Counted from the first letter of the stretch, positions 51,158 through 61,027 are shown. The stretch is DNA of 64,000 nt from Anaerosolibacter carboniphilus (GCF_014205875.1 NZ_JACHEN010000016.1:1-64000), one strand, 5' to 3'. The notes: generated by a model not told the origin, from the sequence alone. Made by a program: numbers and translations.

Positions 51158-51802
51158 ATGAAAGAACAGCCTGGGGAAGTACACCATCGAAAAAAAGAAA
51201 TGGGTAAGTCTTGGATTCGTTTATATAACTCAAAATGGGTAATACTCATAACTGTATGGACTTTTTTTCTAGCGATGGGTATGAGTTTTATTTCTGATAC
51301 CATACTGAGAAATGTAAATCTACTTGTTGCATTTATGATACTAGTTATTATCATATTTATAGGTATCTTTTTTGACCTTATTGGTATTGCTGTGGCCTCT
51401 GCTAGGGAAACGCCTTTTCATTCCATGGCTGCAAATAGGATTGCTGGTGCCAAATATGCTGTGAAGTTAGTAAGAAATGCTGGATCCGTAGCTAATTTTT
51501 GCAATGATGTCATTGGTGACATTTGCGGCATTGTTAGTGGTGCTGCTGGAGCTATTCTAATATTAAAATTGAATGCTATTAGTCAAATCAATATATCCTT
51601 TCTTTCCATACTTCTAAGTGGAGCTGTAGCAGCTATCACCGTTGGTGGAAAAGCCATCGCCAAGGAAATCGCTCTAAGGAAATCAAAGGAAATCGTGTTT
51701 TCGGCGGGAAAAGTGCTATATTTTATTCATTCAAAATTCAATATTAACATTTTGCCCGACAAAAGACGAAGTGCAAAACATGAGAGAAAGAGAGATGAGT
51801 AA
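51158..51802 (+). CDS. oapA: OLE-associated membrane protein OapA
   Basis: A 214-aa protein with about four membrane segments (WVILITVWTFFLAMGMSFIS, AFMILVIIIFIGIFFDLIGI, GIVSGAAGAILILKLNAI, FLSILLSGAVAAITVGGKA) and a basic N- and C-terminus. It lies directly behind OLE RNA and before dxs, as oapA does in every genome with OLE RNA known to me. ATG 51158 is chosen from the position after GGGTG; the frame from 51104 overlaps the RNA. It overlaps dxs by 8 bp. OapA binds OLE RNA and holds it at the membrane (established in B. halodurans). Confidence 0.8.
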   Translation: MKEQPGEVHHRKKEMGKSWIRLYNSKWVILITVWTFFLAMGMSFISDTILRNVNLLVAFMILVIIIFIGIFFDLIGIAVASARETPFHSMAANRIAGAKYAVKLVRNAGSVANFCNDVIGDICGIVSGAAGAILILKLNAISQINISFLSILLSGAVAAITVGGKAIAKEIALRKSKEIVFSAGKVLYFIHSKFNINILPDKRRSAKHERKRDE

Positions 51803-53675
51803 TTTGAATGACTTGATCTCAAAAATTGATTCACCTACAGATATAAAAAAAATGAGTAATTCTGAACTACAGGAGCTTGGGAAAGAGGTAAGAAACTTTC
51901 TTATTGAAAGTGTTGCCAAAACAGGTGGGCACCTGGCTTCAAACCTAGGCGTGGTGGAACTAACCATTGCCATTCATCGTGTCTTTAATAGCCCTAAGGA
52001 TAAAATTATTTGGGATGTTGGGCATCAAGCCTATGTACATAAGCTTTTTACTGGAAGAAAGCATCTGTTTCATACATTGAGAAAGCATAAGGGTATGAGC
52101 GGATTTCCAAAACGTTGTGAGAGCGAGCACGATGTCTTTGAAACAGGTCATAGCAGCACCTCTATCTCTGCTGGCTTAGGAATGGCAAAGGCGAGGGATA
52201 TTTTAGGAGAAAAGCATGCAGTTGTTTCAATAATTGGTGATGGTGCCCTAACTGGAGGCATGGCCTTTGAAGCATTAAACCACGCTGGCCATTCAAATAC
52301 AGATTTTATTGTGATTCTTAATGATAATGCGATGTCTATTTCTCAAAACGTAGGTGGTCTTTCTAAGTATTTAAATCGTCTAAGATCTGACCCCACCTAT
52401 TTTAAAGTTAAAAACGATGTAGAAAACTTATTAAATAAAATTCCTGCTGTGGGCAAAGCTATGTTTAAGACAGCAGAAAAAGCAAAAGATAGTCTTAAGT
52501 ATTTCCTTGTACCTGGTGTTATTTTTGAAGAACTTGGTTTTACTTACCTAGGACCTGTTAACGGCCACGATTTAAAAGAATTGACCATTGTTCTAAATCG
52601 GGCCAAGAATATTAACGGGCCGGTTTTCATCCATGTTTTAACGAAAAAAGGTAAAGGATATGATTTTGCTGAGAAAAATCCTGATAAATTCCATGGTGTA
52701 AATCCTTTTAAGGTTGAAACAGGAAAAGCCGTATCTGTTCATTCTAGTGAAAGTTATTCCGCTGTTTTTGGACAAACTCTTTGCAAACTGGCACAAAAAA
52801 ATCGGCAAATTGTGGGGATTACCGCAGCAATGCCTTCAGGAACTGGTTTGAGCGAATTTGCCAATAAATATCCAGAACGTTTTTTTGATGTGGGCATAGC
52901 AGAGCAGCATGCGGTTACCTTTGCGGCTGGTTTGGCTGCCAAGGGTCTTAGACCGGTATTCGCGGTTTATTCAACCTTCTTACAAAGAGCCTACGACCAA
53001 ATTATCCATGATGTCTGTCTTCAGAATCTATCAGTCTTATTCTGCATTGACCGTGGAGGTCTGGTAGGGAATGATGGTGAAACCCATCATGGCGTTTTTG
53101 ATTTATCCTTTTTGTCCCATATTCCTAATATGATGATCATGGCTCCAAAGGATGGCAAGGAGCTTAAAAGCATGATGGAATTTGCTTTTACCCATGAGGG
53201 TCCTATTGCTATCCGCTATCCTAGAGGAGAAAGTGATGATTTTTCTGGAGTATCCTCAGATTATAATGTAGCATCCTTGCAAGCTGAGATTTTAATGAAG
53301 GGTAATGATATCTGTATATTTGCCATAGGAAATATGGTTCGAACTGCCTATGAAGCCGCCCTGCGACTCAAGGCAGAAAATATAAATTGTACTGTGGTTA
53401 ATGCAAGGTTTGCAAAGCCTCTGGATGAAGCCAGGATCTTATCTGAAGCTTCTGCTTGTCCCCATGTTATCACCCTAGAAGATAATCTGATCAAGGGGGG
53501 CTTTGGAAGTCAGGTATTAGATCTGTTGAATAAAAAGAATGTTTATAAAAATATCAAGTTGTTAGGTCTACCAGATCAATTCATCGAGCATGGAGACAAT
53601 GATGACTTATTCAAGCTCTATGGTTTGGACGTGGATGGCGTTGTCAGTCATGCTTACGAGATGCTTGGAAAATAG
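51795..53675 (+). CDS. dxs: 1-deoxy-D-xylulose-5-phosphate synthase
   Basis: A 626-aa transketolase-family enzyme at the head of the MEP isoprenoid pathway, condensing pyruvate and glyceraldehyde 3-phosphate with thiamin diphosphate. N-terminal GGHLASNLGVVELTIAIH and WDVGHQAYVHKLFTGR, TPP motif GDGALTGGMAFEALNHAG, central FDVGIAEQHAVTFAAGLA and DRGGLVGNDGETHHGVFD. ATG 51795 is preferred to an ATG eight codons upstream; it overlaps oapA. Its product feeds IspA. Confidence 0.95.
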   Translation: MSNLNDLISKIDSPTDIKKMSNSELQELGKEVRNFLIESVAKTGGHLASNLGVVELTIAIHRVFNSPKDKIIWDVGHQAYVHKLFTGRKHLFHTLRKHKGMSGFPKRCESEHDVFETGHSSTSISAGLGMAKARDILGEKHAVVSIIGDGALTGGMAFEALNHAGHSNTDFIVILNDNAMSISQNVGGLSKYLNRLRSDPTYFKVKNDVENLLNKIPAVGKAMFKTAEKAKDSLKYFLVPGVIFEELGFTYLGPVNGHDLKELTIVLNRAKNINGPVFIHVLTKKGKGYDFAEKNPDKFHGVNPFKVETGKAVSVHSSESYSAVFGQTLCKLAQKNRQIVGITAAMPSGTGLSEFANKYPERFFDVGIAEQHAVTFAAGLAAKGLRPVFAVYSTFLQRAYDQIIHDVCLQNLSVLFCIDRGGLVGNDGETHHGVFDLSFLSHIPNMMIMAPKDGKELKSMMEFAFTHEGPIAIRYPRGESDDFSGVSSDYNVASLQAEILMKGNDICIFAIGNMVRTAYEAALRLKAENINCTVVNARFAKPLDEARILSEASACPHVITLEDNLIKGGFGSQVLDLLNKKNVYKNIKLLGLPDQFIEHGDNDDLFKLYGLDVDGVVSHAYEMLGK

Positions 53676-53687
53676 GAGAGAAATATA

Positions 53688-54500
53688 ATGGGCGAAAAAA
53701 ATAGAATTGATGTTGTACTCGTTGAAAAAGGCATATTTGATTCCCGAGAAAAGGCAAGAACATCTATTATGGCGGGTCTTGTATTTGTTGATCACCAGCG
53801 GATAGATAAGTGTGGTACAAAAATTGATACTGATGCGGTAATTGAAGTGAAAGGAAAGGCAATCCCGTATGTGAGCAGAGGAGGATTGAAGCTGGAGAAA
53901 GCCATTCAACAGTTTAACATTGTTCTTATGGATAAGGTTGCTTTAGACATTGGCGCCTCTACAGGTGGTTTTACGGATTGTATGCTTCAAAATAGTGCAA
54001 AGAAGGTGTATGCTATCGATGTAGGCTATGGTCAACTTGCTTGGGAACTAAGACAAGATCCCCGAGTTGTTGTCATGGAGCGTACGAATATTCGTCATGT
54101 GAGTAAAGAGAGTTTTCTAGAGATCATTGACTTTGCATCCATTGATGTTTCTTTTATCTCTTTGCGGCTCGTCTTGCCCGTAGTTAAGGAACTTCTAAAA
54201 TCTGAAGGAGAAGTTGTATGCTTAATCAAGCCTCAATTTGAAGCTGGAAGAGAAAAAGTTGGAAAGAAAGGTGTAGTAAAGGACATTAATGTTCATAAGG
54301 AAGTTATTTTCAAGGTATTAACCTTTGCAAAGGAAAATAACTTTTTTGTAAAGGGGTTATCCTACTCACCTATCAAGGGACCTGAAGGAAATATTGAATA
54401 TCTTGCCTATTTAATTAATGAAAAGGCTGCATCAGAAACTTCCGATAATTTTGATCAACTTATTGAACAGGTTGTTATCCAATCACATAGTCAACTTTAA
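53688..54500 (+). CDS. tlyA: TlyA family rRNA (cytidine-2'-O)-methyltransferase
   Basis: A 270-aa protein with an N-terminal S4 RNA-binding domain (RIDVVLVEKGIFDSREKART) and an FtsJ-like methyltransferase domain (ALDIGASTGGFTDCMLQNSA, DVSFISLRLVLPVVKELL, LIKPQFEAGREKVGKKGVVK). Such enzymes methylate 16S and 23S rRNA. ATG 53688 starts 12 bp after dxs, with AGGAGAG upstream. A terminator follows. Confidence 0.9.
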   Translation: MGEKNRIDVVLVEKGIFDSREKARTSIMAGLVFVDHQRIDKCGTKIDTDAVIEVKGKAIPYVSRGGLKLEKAIQQFNIVLMDKVALDIGASTGGFTDCMLQNSAKKVYAIDVGYGQLAWELRQDPRVVVMERTNIRHVSKESFLEIIDFASIDVSFISLRLVLPVVKELLKSEGEVVCLIKPQFEAGREKVGKKGVVKDINVHKEVIFKVLTFAKENNFFVKGLSYSPIKGPEGNIEYLAYLINEKAASETSDNFDQLIEQVVIQSHSQL

Positions 54501-54501
54501 T

Positions 54502-54530
54502 AAAGATAGCCATATCGGTTATCTTTTATT
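54502..54530 (+). terminator. Terminator after tlyA
   Basis: 10-bp stem AAAGATAGCC / GGTTATCTTT with one G-T pair, followed by TATT. Confidence 0.75.
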
Positions 54531-54693
54531 ATCTGAAAGAAAGTAAATAATAATGAAATGTATAAAAAATTTTTTTGGTGAATAAAGGATAAAATAGAAC
54601 CATGTAGAATAATGTTAATATGTGCTATTTATGTAGGATCTTATGAATTGTTTTATTTATATAATGAAAATTTAATACTTTAGGAGGTTTAGC
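54531..54693. other. Intergenic region before argR
   Basis: AT-rich 163 bp, presumably with the argR promoter; no clear box identified. Confidence 0.3.
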
Positions 54694-55143
54694 ATGAAAT
54701 ATTCTAGGCATGCGAAAATACTTGAAATCATCGAAAATAATGAAATCGAAACCCAAGAAGATCTGGCAGAGTTCTTAAAAAAGGGTGGTATCAATGTTAC
54801 CCAGGCAACTGTTTCTAGAGACATCAAGGAATTGCGTCTAATCAAAGTTCTTGCTAAAAGTGGCCGCTATAAATATGCTTCTTTAAAGCAACAGGAAAGC
54901 GCTATCTCAGATCGCTTGGTGAAAATTTTTAAGGATTCCATATTATCCATTGATAGCGCTGCTAATTTTGTTGTGTTGAAGACCCTTTCTGGAGCAGCCA
55001 ATGCCGCTGCTGCTGCTGTAGATGCATTGGATATCAAGGAGATTGTAGGAACAATTGCTGGAGATGACACAATTTTTATTCTGATTCGTGATCAAGAGTA
55101 CTCGAGTATTGTCGTTGATAAATTTAAGAAGCTTATAAAGTAA
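54694..55143 (+). CDS. argR: Arginine repressor ArgR/AhrC
   Basis: A 149-aa repressor/activator with an N-terminal winged helix ([38 protein letters not shown]) and a C-terminal arginine-binding hexamer domain ([36 protein letters not shown]). ATG 54694 has AGGAGGTTTAG upstream. recN starts 14 bp downstream, a conserved pair in Firmicutes. Confidence 0.95.
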   Translation: MKYSRHAKILEIIENNEIETQEDLAEFLKKGGINVTQATVSRDIKELRLIKVLAKSGRYKYASLKQQESAISDRLVKIFKDSILSIDSAANFVVLKTLSGAANAAAAAVDALDIKEIVGTIAGDDTIFILIRDQEYSSIVVDKFKKLIK

Positions 55144-55157
55144 CCGGAGGTATTGGA

Positions 55158-56882
55158 ATGCTCTTAGATTTATATATAGAAAATTTTGCTTTGATAGAAA
55201 AGATGCGCGTAAGTTTTACCAATGGACTAAATATTTTAACAGGTGAAACTGGAGCTGGTAAATCTATATTAATTGATGCAGTAAACATGGCGATAGGATT
55301 AAGAGCAGACAAGAACTTTATTCGAACTGGCAGTGAGAAATCAATCATTCAACTAATTTTTGAATGTAATCAAACATCGTTAAGTGATTTATTAAAGAAT
55401 CATGGTATCGAATTAGAAAACGATCAAATACTAATACTAACTCGGGAATTATATAGCAATGGCAGGAGTGTTTCACGGATCAATGACAAGATAGTTACAG
55501 TTTCTTTGGTAAGAGAGATCAGCAAATATCTTATCGATATCCACGGACAACATGAACATCAATCCCTTTTGTATTCAGAGAATCATATAGATATCGTAGA
55601 TTCTTTCGCTGAAAAGGACATTCATACGCTGAAGGTTGAAATAGAGAATAAATTTCAGCTCTTAAAGAGACAAGAACGGAAGCTTGCCAGTCTATATGGA
55701 AATGAAATCGAAAGAGAAAGAAAAATTGATTTATTGAAATTCCAAGTAAATGAAATCGATGAATGTAAGTTAATGAACAACGAAGAAGAGACTCTGTTGG
55801 CAGAGCGAAATTTACTGGCCAATAGCGAAAGAATTCATGATGTTGTATCACGATCTTATGAAGATTTGTTTCATGGAATGGATCATAATAAGTCGCTACT
55901 TGATACATTGGGACATATCGTCAATGATTTTAATCATATAAAAGAATACGATCCACTCTTAGCGAACATTAGTCAAGGGTTATATGAAGCTTTATACAAG
56001 CTTGAGGATATTACTAGAGATATTCGCTTATATAGAGATCGCATAGAATATGACCCCAATACACTAGATCAAATTGAAAAAAGGTTAGATACCATCAATA
56101 GCTTGAAGAGAAAGTATGGTAAGACCATCGATGATATTTTAAGTTATCGTAACCGCATTTTTTGCGAATTAGAAGAAATTCTAAATAGTGAAGAAATCAT
56201 TAAAGATTTAAAAAAGAGCATAGATGAATTAAGTGGGGAACTTTTGTTACTCAGTCAAAACCTTAGTGATAAGCGAAAGGCAATTTCTCTTGAACTAGAG
56301 AACAAAGTAATGAAGGAATTATCAAGCTTGAACATGAAAAATGTTTCTTTTAAAGTTGATTTTTCTGTCCAGCTTGATAAAGATCATCGTCCTATGTTAA
56401 CATCTAAAGGAATAGATCATATTGAATTTTTAATCTCTACAAATTCTGGTGAACCATTAAAGCCTTTAACAAAAATTGTTTCCGGTGGTGAAATGTCTAG
56501 AATTATGTTGGCATTTAAGACAATTCTAGCTGCCGTAGACAACATTCCAACTCTTATTTTTGATGAAATTGATACTGGTATTAGCGGTCGAACTGCAACG
56601 ATTGTTGGTGAAAAGTTAGCATTGATTTCCTCAACCCACCAAATTCTCTGTATAACCCATTTGCCACAAATTGCGTTGATGGCGGATAACCATTTCCATA
56701 TTATAAAAACTAGTATTGAAGGTCATACGAAAACAACTGTAGAAAGATTGAAAGATAATGAGCGCATTGATGAATTAGCACGTTTATTGGGTGGTGTTTC
56801 TTTAACTCAGTTAACCATAGAACATGCTAAGGAAATGCTTGAACAAGGAAAAATCTTTAAAAACAATTTGAAGAAAAAATAA
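55158..56882 (+). CDS. recN: DNA repair protein RecN
   Basis: A 574-aa SMC-like ATPase. Walker A GETGAGKS (residues 29-36), long coiled coil (about 150-370), C-terminal signature KIVSGGEMSRIMLAFKTILA and Walker B TLIFDEIDTGISGRTA. It binds double-strand break ends early in repair. ATG 55158 has AACCGGAGG upstream. It ends in a strong terminator. Confidence 0.95.
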   Translation: MLLDLYIENFALIEKMRVSFTNGLNILTGETGAGKSILIDAVNMAIGLRADKNFIRTGSEKSIIQLIFECNQTSLSDLLKNHGIELENDQILILTRELYSNGRSVSRINDKIVTVSLVREISKYLIDIHGQHEHQSLLYSENHIDIVDSFAEKDIHTLKVEIENKFQLLKRQERKLASLYGNEIERERKIDLLKFQVNEIDECKLMNNEEETLLAERNLLANSERIHDVVSRSYEDLFHGMDHNKSLLDTLGHIVNDFNHIKEYDPLLANISQGLYEALYKLEDITRDIRLYRDRIEYDPNTLDQIEKRLDTINSLKRKYGKTIDDILSYRNRIFCELEEILNSEEIIKDLKKSIDELSGELLLLSQNLSDKRKAISLELENKVMKELSSLNMKNVSFKVDFSVQLDKDHRPMLTSKGIDHIEFLISTNSGEPLKPLTKIVSGGEMSRIMLAFKTILAAVDNIPTLIFDEIDTGISGRTATIVGEKLALISSTHQILCITHLPQIALMADNHFHIIKTSIEGHTKTTVERLKDNERIDELARLLGGVSLTQLTIEHAKEMLEQGKIFKNNLKKK

Positions 56883-56914
56883 AAAAATAGGTTGATTACC
56901 ACCTATTTTTTTAT
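56881..56914 (+). terminator. Terminator after recN
   Basis: 12-bp stem AAAAAAATAGGT / ACCTATTTTTTT overlapping the stop codon. Confidence 0.85.
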
Positions 56915-57137
56915 TTTGGAAAGTTTTACTTTAATAGTGATACTTTAATATTTAAGCAAGATATTATTTTTCTTAAGAAATGTTCAATGAAACGAAAACT
57001 CGATTGAAGTCTGGTCCTAATAACATTTTTTATGAAGCATAATAGACTTCAAAACAGGCTAATCTAAATATAGAAGTAAAAAACTTTTAGTGGAGGTGAA
57101 GAAAAAATATAAGGGGAAAAGAGGAGTGTGATCTTTA

Positions 57138-58451
57138 TTGGATAAGGGCAAAAAAAGGCGCCTCATTTCGCTTTTCGTAGTTGCAGTTTTCATGACTGCA
57201 TTTTACGTTTTTGTCTTGAATGAAATCATTCAATTTCCAAATGAACTTAAAATATTTGAAGGCGAAAACCAGTCTTTAGATGTAAAGTTTCCTTTAAAGG
57301 CTGAGAACAAAAAAGACCCGAATAACATTATTCGTCTTGTTAATCAAGAAGTAGATAAAAACAATCGTTCAATCTCCTTAAATCCACTAAAGTTAGGTAA
57401 AACAGATATACAGCTTAAATTACTAGGCGTGTTGCCCATTAAAACATTATCTGTTGAAGTAATACCTAAAGTTAAGGTAATTCCTGGTGGTCAATCTATT
57501 GGCGTCAAGTTAAATACAAAAGGTGTATTAATTGTAGGCTTAGAGGAAATTGAAAGTATAGATGGAAGAAAATACAATCCTGGCTATACTGCAGGGTTAA
57601 ATATTGGAGACAGCATTCTCCAAATTAACGATGAGAAGGTCAGGGATGCTGAACATGTGACTGATCTTATAAATGGCAATGGAAATAAAATGCTTCAGCT
57701 GCGAGTAAAAAGAGGAGAAAAACTGTTGGATATTAATATTCACCCCGTTAAATCTGCCGATGATGGAGAATATCGATTGGGTCTATGGGTAAGAGATAAG
57801 ACTGCTGGTGTAGGAACTCTGACTTTTTATCATCCTGATTCCATGAAGTTTGGTGCATTAGGTCATGCTATCACTGATATCGACACAGGACTGTTACTTG
57901 CTGTAAATAGTGGAGAAGTCGTTAAATCGAAGGTAGCTTCTGTACAGCAAGGTAAGAAGGGGAAACCTGGAGAAATAAAAGGCATCTTCTATGAGACAAC
58001 AAAACCCATTGGAAATCTTGAAAAAAATACCCATTATGGTATTTATGGTAAGGCTTATGAAGACATCAAAAACCCGTTATATAGTCAACCAATAGAGATT
58101 GGGTTTCAGAATCAGGTAAAGGAAGGCAAAGCGACTATCCTTACCACCATTGATAGTAATGAGGTACAAGCCTATGAAATATCTATTGAAAAGATAAATC
58201 ATCAAAAAAATCCAAATGTTAAAAGCATGATCATTCGAGTAACAGATAAAAGATTACTTGAAAAGAGTGGGGGAATTGTTCAAGGGATGAGCGGTAGTCC
58301 AATCATTCAAGATGGAAAGCTCATCGGTGCAGTAACCCATGTATTCGTCCATGACCCTACAAAAGGATATGGACTTTTTATCGAATGGATGTTAAACGAA
58401 TGTGGTGTTGATCTAAATAGCTACCGACAACTTGCAAATAGTGATGAATAG
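57138..58451 (+). CDS. spoIVB: SpoIVB serine peptidase
   Basis: A 437-aa S55 peptidase with an N-terminal membrane anchor (LISLFVVAVFMTAFYVFVL), a PDZ domain (about 130-210: NTKGVLIVGLEEIESIDG, GLNIGDSILQINDEKV) and the catalytic domain with His in FGALGHAITDID and Ser in VQGMSGSPIIQDGKLIGAV. It is secreted from the forespore and triggers pro-sigma-K processing in the mother cell, a link to the split sigK gene here. TTG 57138 is 11 bases after GAGGAG. spo0A lies downstream, as in Bacillus. Confidence 0.95.
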   Translation: MDKGKKRRLISLFVVAVFMTAFYVFVLNEIIQFPNELKIFEGENQSLDVKFPLKAENKKDPNNIIRLVNQEVDKNNRSISLNPLKLGKTDIQLKLLGVLPIKTLSVEVIPKVKVIPGGQSIGVKLNTKGVLIVGLEEIESIDGRKYNPGYTAGLNIGDSILQINDEKVRDAEHVTDLINGNGNKMLQLRVKRGEKLLDINIHPVKSADDGEYRLGLWVRDKTAGVGTLTFYHPDSMKFGALGHAITDIDTGLLLAVNSGEVVKSKVASVQQGKKGKPGEIKGIFYETTKPIGNLEKNTHYGIYGKAYEDIKNPLYSQPIEIGFQNQVKEGKATILTTIDSNEVQAYEISIEKINHQKNPNVKSMIIRVTDKRLLEKSGGIVQGMSGSPIIQDGKLIGAVTHVFVHDPTKGYGLFIEWMLNECGVDLNSYRQLANSDE

Positions 58452-58454
58452 GAG

Positions 58455-58478
58455 GAGTGCCCTCGTGGCACTCTTTAT
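58455..58478 (+). terminator. Terminator between spoIVB and spo0A
   Basis: 7-bp stem GAGTGCC / GGCACTC with a 5-nt loop, followed by TTTATT. Confidence 0.75.
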
Positions 58479-58533
58479 TGTTAATACTTTTAAAGAATTT
58501 ACATTAAAATCTATGTTATTCTTTTCCAATACA

Positions 58534-58561
58534 GAAGGAAATCTTATATCTTTGTCGAATA
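58534..58561 (+). promoter_or_regulatory. Sigma-H promoter and Spo0A box of spo0A
   Basis: GAAGGAAAT (58534-58542), 11 bases, GTCGAATA (58554-58561) matches the sigma-H consensus fully. TTTGTCGAA (58551-58559) is a perfect Spo0A box overlapping the -10 element, as expected for autoregulation. Confidence 0.75.
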
Positions 58562-58614
58562 ATTTATTTAAAAGAAATTATAATATATAGAAAGATTTTC
58601 AGGGGGGTAATTTA

Positions 58615-59427
58615 GTGAAAAACATTAATGTATTAATCGCAGATGACAACAAGGATTTCTGTGACATTTTAAGTGAGTATCTTGGAAAACAAGAAGATCT
58701 GGAGATTGTGGGAGTAGCAAAAGATGGTTTAGAAGCTATTGATTTGGTAACAAAAAAATCACCAGATGTTTTGGTTTTAGATATTATTATGCCTCATTTA
58801 GATGGGCTAGGTGTTCTTGAAAAATTGAATTTAATGAACTTAGAAAAATTTCCGAAAGTAATTGTACTTTCTGCTGTAGGTCAGGATAAAATCACACAAA
58901 GAGCAATTAGCCTTGGTGCGGATTATTATGTAGTGAAGCCATTTGATTTTGAAATTTTTATCACTCGAATTAGACAACTAATGGGGAATAACGCTTCTGC
59001 TTCTGTATCTGAAAGAAAGAAAAATTATAGTGATTTATTAGTAAATACTTCTATGCCTGGTTCTCATAAAAACAGAAGTCTTGAAGCAGAGATTACAAAT
59101 ATTATTCATGAGATTGGTGTGCCAGCCCATATCAAAGGTTATTTATATTTAAGAGAAGCCATTACCATGGTTGTTGAAAACATTGAAATGTTAAGTGCTG
59201 TAACAAAAGAATTGTATCCTTCTATTGCAAAAAAATTCAATACCACTCCTAGTAGAGTGGAAAGGGCCATTCGTCATGCCATTGAAGTAGCCTGGAGCAG
59301 AGGAAAAGTTGATACGATCAATAATCTATTTGGCTATACGGTACATAATGATAAAGGTAAGCCAACTAACAGTGAATTTATTGCCATGGTTGCAGACAAG
59401 CTAAGAATAGAGCAAAAAGCCGTTTAA
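58615..59427 (+). CDS. spo0A: Sporulation transcription factor Spo0A
   Basis: A 270-aa response regulator and master switch of sporulation. Receiver domain: acidic pocket D10, D11, phospho-acceptor D56 in [10 protein letters not shown], Lys108 in VVKPFD. The C-terminal effector domain has the signature recognition helix [20 protein letters not shown] and ends in [21 protein letters not shown] 58615 follows AGGGGGGTAA. Monocistronic, with its own sigma-H/Spo0A promoter and a strong terminator. Two Spo0E-like proteins in the window (4362 and 9783) would act on it. Confidence 0.95.
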   Translation: MKNINVLIADDNKDFCDILSEYLGKQEDLEIVGVAKDGLEAIDLVTKKSPDVLVLDIIMPHLDGLGVLEKLNLMNLEKFPKVIVLSAVGQDKITQRAISLGADYYVVKPFDFEIFITRIRQLMGNNASASVSERKKNYSDLLVNTSMPGSHKNRSLEAEITNIIHEIGVPAHIKGYLYLREAITMVVENIEMLSAVTKELYPSIAKKFNTTPSRVERAIRHAIEVAWSRGKVDTINNLFGYTVHNDKGKPTNSEFIAMVADKLRIEQKAV

Positions 59428-59481
59428 TCGTTAGGTATATTTAAAATTCTAAATCAGCTGAAGCGTATTACAAATCCAGTA

Positions 59482-59533
59482 AACGTCCTGGAGATGTTCG
59501 TTTGAAAACGAATATCTCCAGGACGTTTTTATA
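59482..59533 (+). terminator. Terminator of spo0A
   Basis: 19-bp stem AACGTCCTGGAGATGTTCG / CGAATATCTCCAGGACGTT with one G-T pair, followed by TTTATATTTT. Confidence 0.9.
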
Positions 59534-59640
59534 TTTTGTTGTCTTTTATAAATATTTTTGAGGTGATAGTAAGAATTTGAGACAAAGTTTGTTTATGATT
59601 ACACTTTTGAAAATCTTTCTATAAATTTGGCAGTTGATTA

Positions 59641-59811
59641 TTAATAGATCACCAACTCATGAGTCATGCTGTCGGTAAGGGTCAGTTTCAAGTCTATAGC
59701 ATAGTGCTTAATCATTGCTTTTTGAATAGGTATAGGAACATCTTCTTTCTTTAGCCTTTTAGAAAAATCTTTCAATAGTTCAAACTTTATACGAAACATA
59801 ATAATACTCAT
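59641..59811 (-). CDS. Small protein of unknown function
   Basis: Minus-strand ORF from ATG 59811, five bases after a perfect AGGAGGT RBS (59823-59817). Product 56 aa, basic, with SIIMFRIKFELLKDFSKRLK and a C-terminal half KAMIKHYAIDLKLTLTDSMT. No family is recognised. Clear RBS and full reading frame make it a likely real gene. It lies between spo0A and a short tyrosine recombinase, in a gene-poor stretch. Confidence 0.55.
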   Translation of the reverse strand: MSIIMFRIKFELLKDFSKRLKKEDVPIPIQKAMIKHYAIDLKLTLTDSMTHELVIY

Positions 59812-59824
59812 ACATAACCTCCTA

Positions 59825-60341
59825 GTTTATTCTAATAAAGAAATTCGTCATAGACTGCACTTTTAGGACATCTTAATAATTCCAATTTATGTATTATTAT
59901 CCATATTATAGTATTAATCATAAATCTCTTTCCCTCTAGGATTGGCTGTGCTTGATCTTTTATTGCAATTTGATGGTCTGGCAATACTATGCAATATTTG
60001 AAAGATTTAAGACGAATATGAGGCGATATTCAATAGAGAAAATACAATGTAACATAATAGTTATTGTGTTACATTCTTGCAAACAAAGAACCTGTTGAAT
60101 TTTCAACGTTATTTGCTATGTCCTATTTACTTAAGTAACATAATGTATTTGACATTAACATTCAATGTAATATATTATTGAATAGAGATCTAGGTAGTCC
60201 CATAAATGTTTATATAGCAGTATTGCTTCCAAATTGGGTAAAAGGAGTCGTCCCACTTTCTCTAGCAATTGAACGCAGTATGATAAGAACGAGGTAATCT
60301 ATTTAATAATCAGCACTACATTTTAAAAAAGGGGACAATAA
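59825..60341. other. Gene-poor stretch with inverted repeat
   Basis: About 520 bp before the recombinase gene. It contains TGTAACATAATAG / TTATTGTGTTACA (60048-60073; 11 of 13 positions pair), and GTAACATAAT again at about 60136-60145. A TTGACA box at 60149-60154 with TATATT 16 bases later may be a promoter. No ORF with an RBS seen. Confidence 0.45.
60048..60073. repeat. Inverted repeat upstream of the tyrosine recombinase
   Basis: TGTAACATAATAG facing TTATTGTGTTACA, 11 of 13 base pairs. Tyrosine recombinases bind such inverted arms, so it may be a core site, or an operator. Confidence 0.45.
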
Positions 60342-60887
60342 ATGAAAACAGTACAGCCTATAAGAGACAAAGATAAAATTGAGACAATGAAAAATGAATT
60401 ACTAAAGTTAGGATATAAGAATTATTTGCTATTTGTAGTAGGAATTAATACTGGTTTAAGAATCAGCGACATACTAAATTTGAGGGTGTATCACGTAAGA
60501 AATAGAACGCATATAACAATCAAAGAAAAAAAGACAGGAAAAGAGAAAAGATTTTTAATAAACCACCAGTTGAGAAAGGATTTTGAGAAATACATATTTA
60601 ATATGCAAGATATAGAGTATATCTTTCAAAGTAGAAAAGGTCAAAATAGGCCTATATCGAGGGTGCAAGCGTATAGGATTCTCAATAAGGCATCAGATAT
60701 CGTTGGACTTGATGAAGTAGGAACCCATACGCTTAGAAAAACTTTTGGATATTGGCACTATCAAATATATAAGGATGTTGCTATTCTTCAGGAGATTTTT
60801 AATCACTCCTCGCCAAGTGTTACCCTAAGATACATAGGTATTAACCAAGATATTAAAGACAAAACGATCGAAGATTTTTATTTATAG
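60342..60887 (+). CDS. Short tyrosine recombinase (catalytic domain only)
   Basis: A 181-aa tyrosine recombinase without the N-terminal SAM-like DNA-binding domain. Catalytic residues are all visible: Arg in NTGLRISDILNLR, Lys in KKTGKEKRF, H-x-x-R in GTHTLRKTFGYW, His in FNHSSPSVTL and Tyr in TLRYIG. Proteins of this length may act in inversion or element dissolution. ATG 60342 has AAAGGGGAC upstream. It is flanked by an inverted repeat on one side and a terminator on the other; whether it belongs to an element is unknown. Confidence 0.85.
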   Translation: MKTVQPIRDKDKIETMKNELLKLGYKNYLLFVVGINTGLRISDILNLRVYHVRNRTHITIKEKKTGKEKRFLINHQLRKDFEKYIFNMQDIEYIFQSRKGQNRPISRVQAYRILNKASDIVGLDEVGTHTLRKTFGYWHYQIYKDVAILQEIFNHSSPSVTLRYIGINQDIKDKTIEDFYL

Positions 60888-60898
60888 TAGTTCATAAT
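60881..60898. repeat. Direct repeat copy 1
   Basis: TTTATAGTAGTTCATAAT, overlapping the recombinase stop codon; 17 of 18 bases equal copy 2 at 61151-61168. Confidence 0.5.
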
Positions 60899-60972
60899 TT
60901 TTTTATGTAAACTTTTTTATCTTTTGGTCTCCACTTGTTTTATCGATGATATTACAGAATTATGAATAAACC

Positions 60973-61027
60973 AAAAACACCTCTAAGAATATTGATTTTC
61001 ACACTTGATATTCCTAGAGGTGTTTTT
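60973..61027 (+). terminator. Terminator of the tyrosine recombinase
   Basis: 20-bp stem (60973-60992 with 61008-61027) with one mismatch, beginning AAAAACACCTCTA and ending TAGAGGTGTTTTT. Confidence 0.85.
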
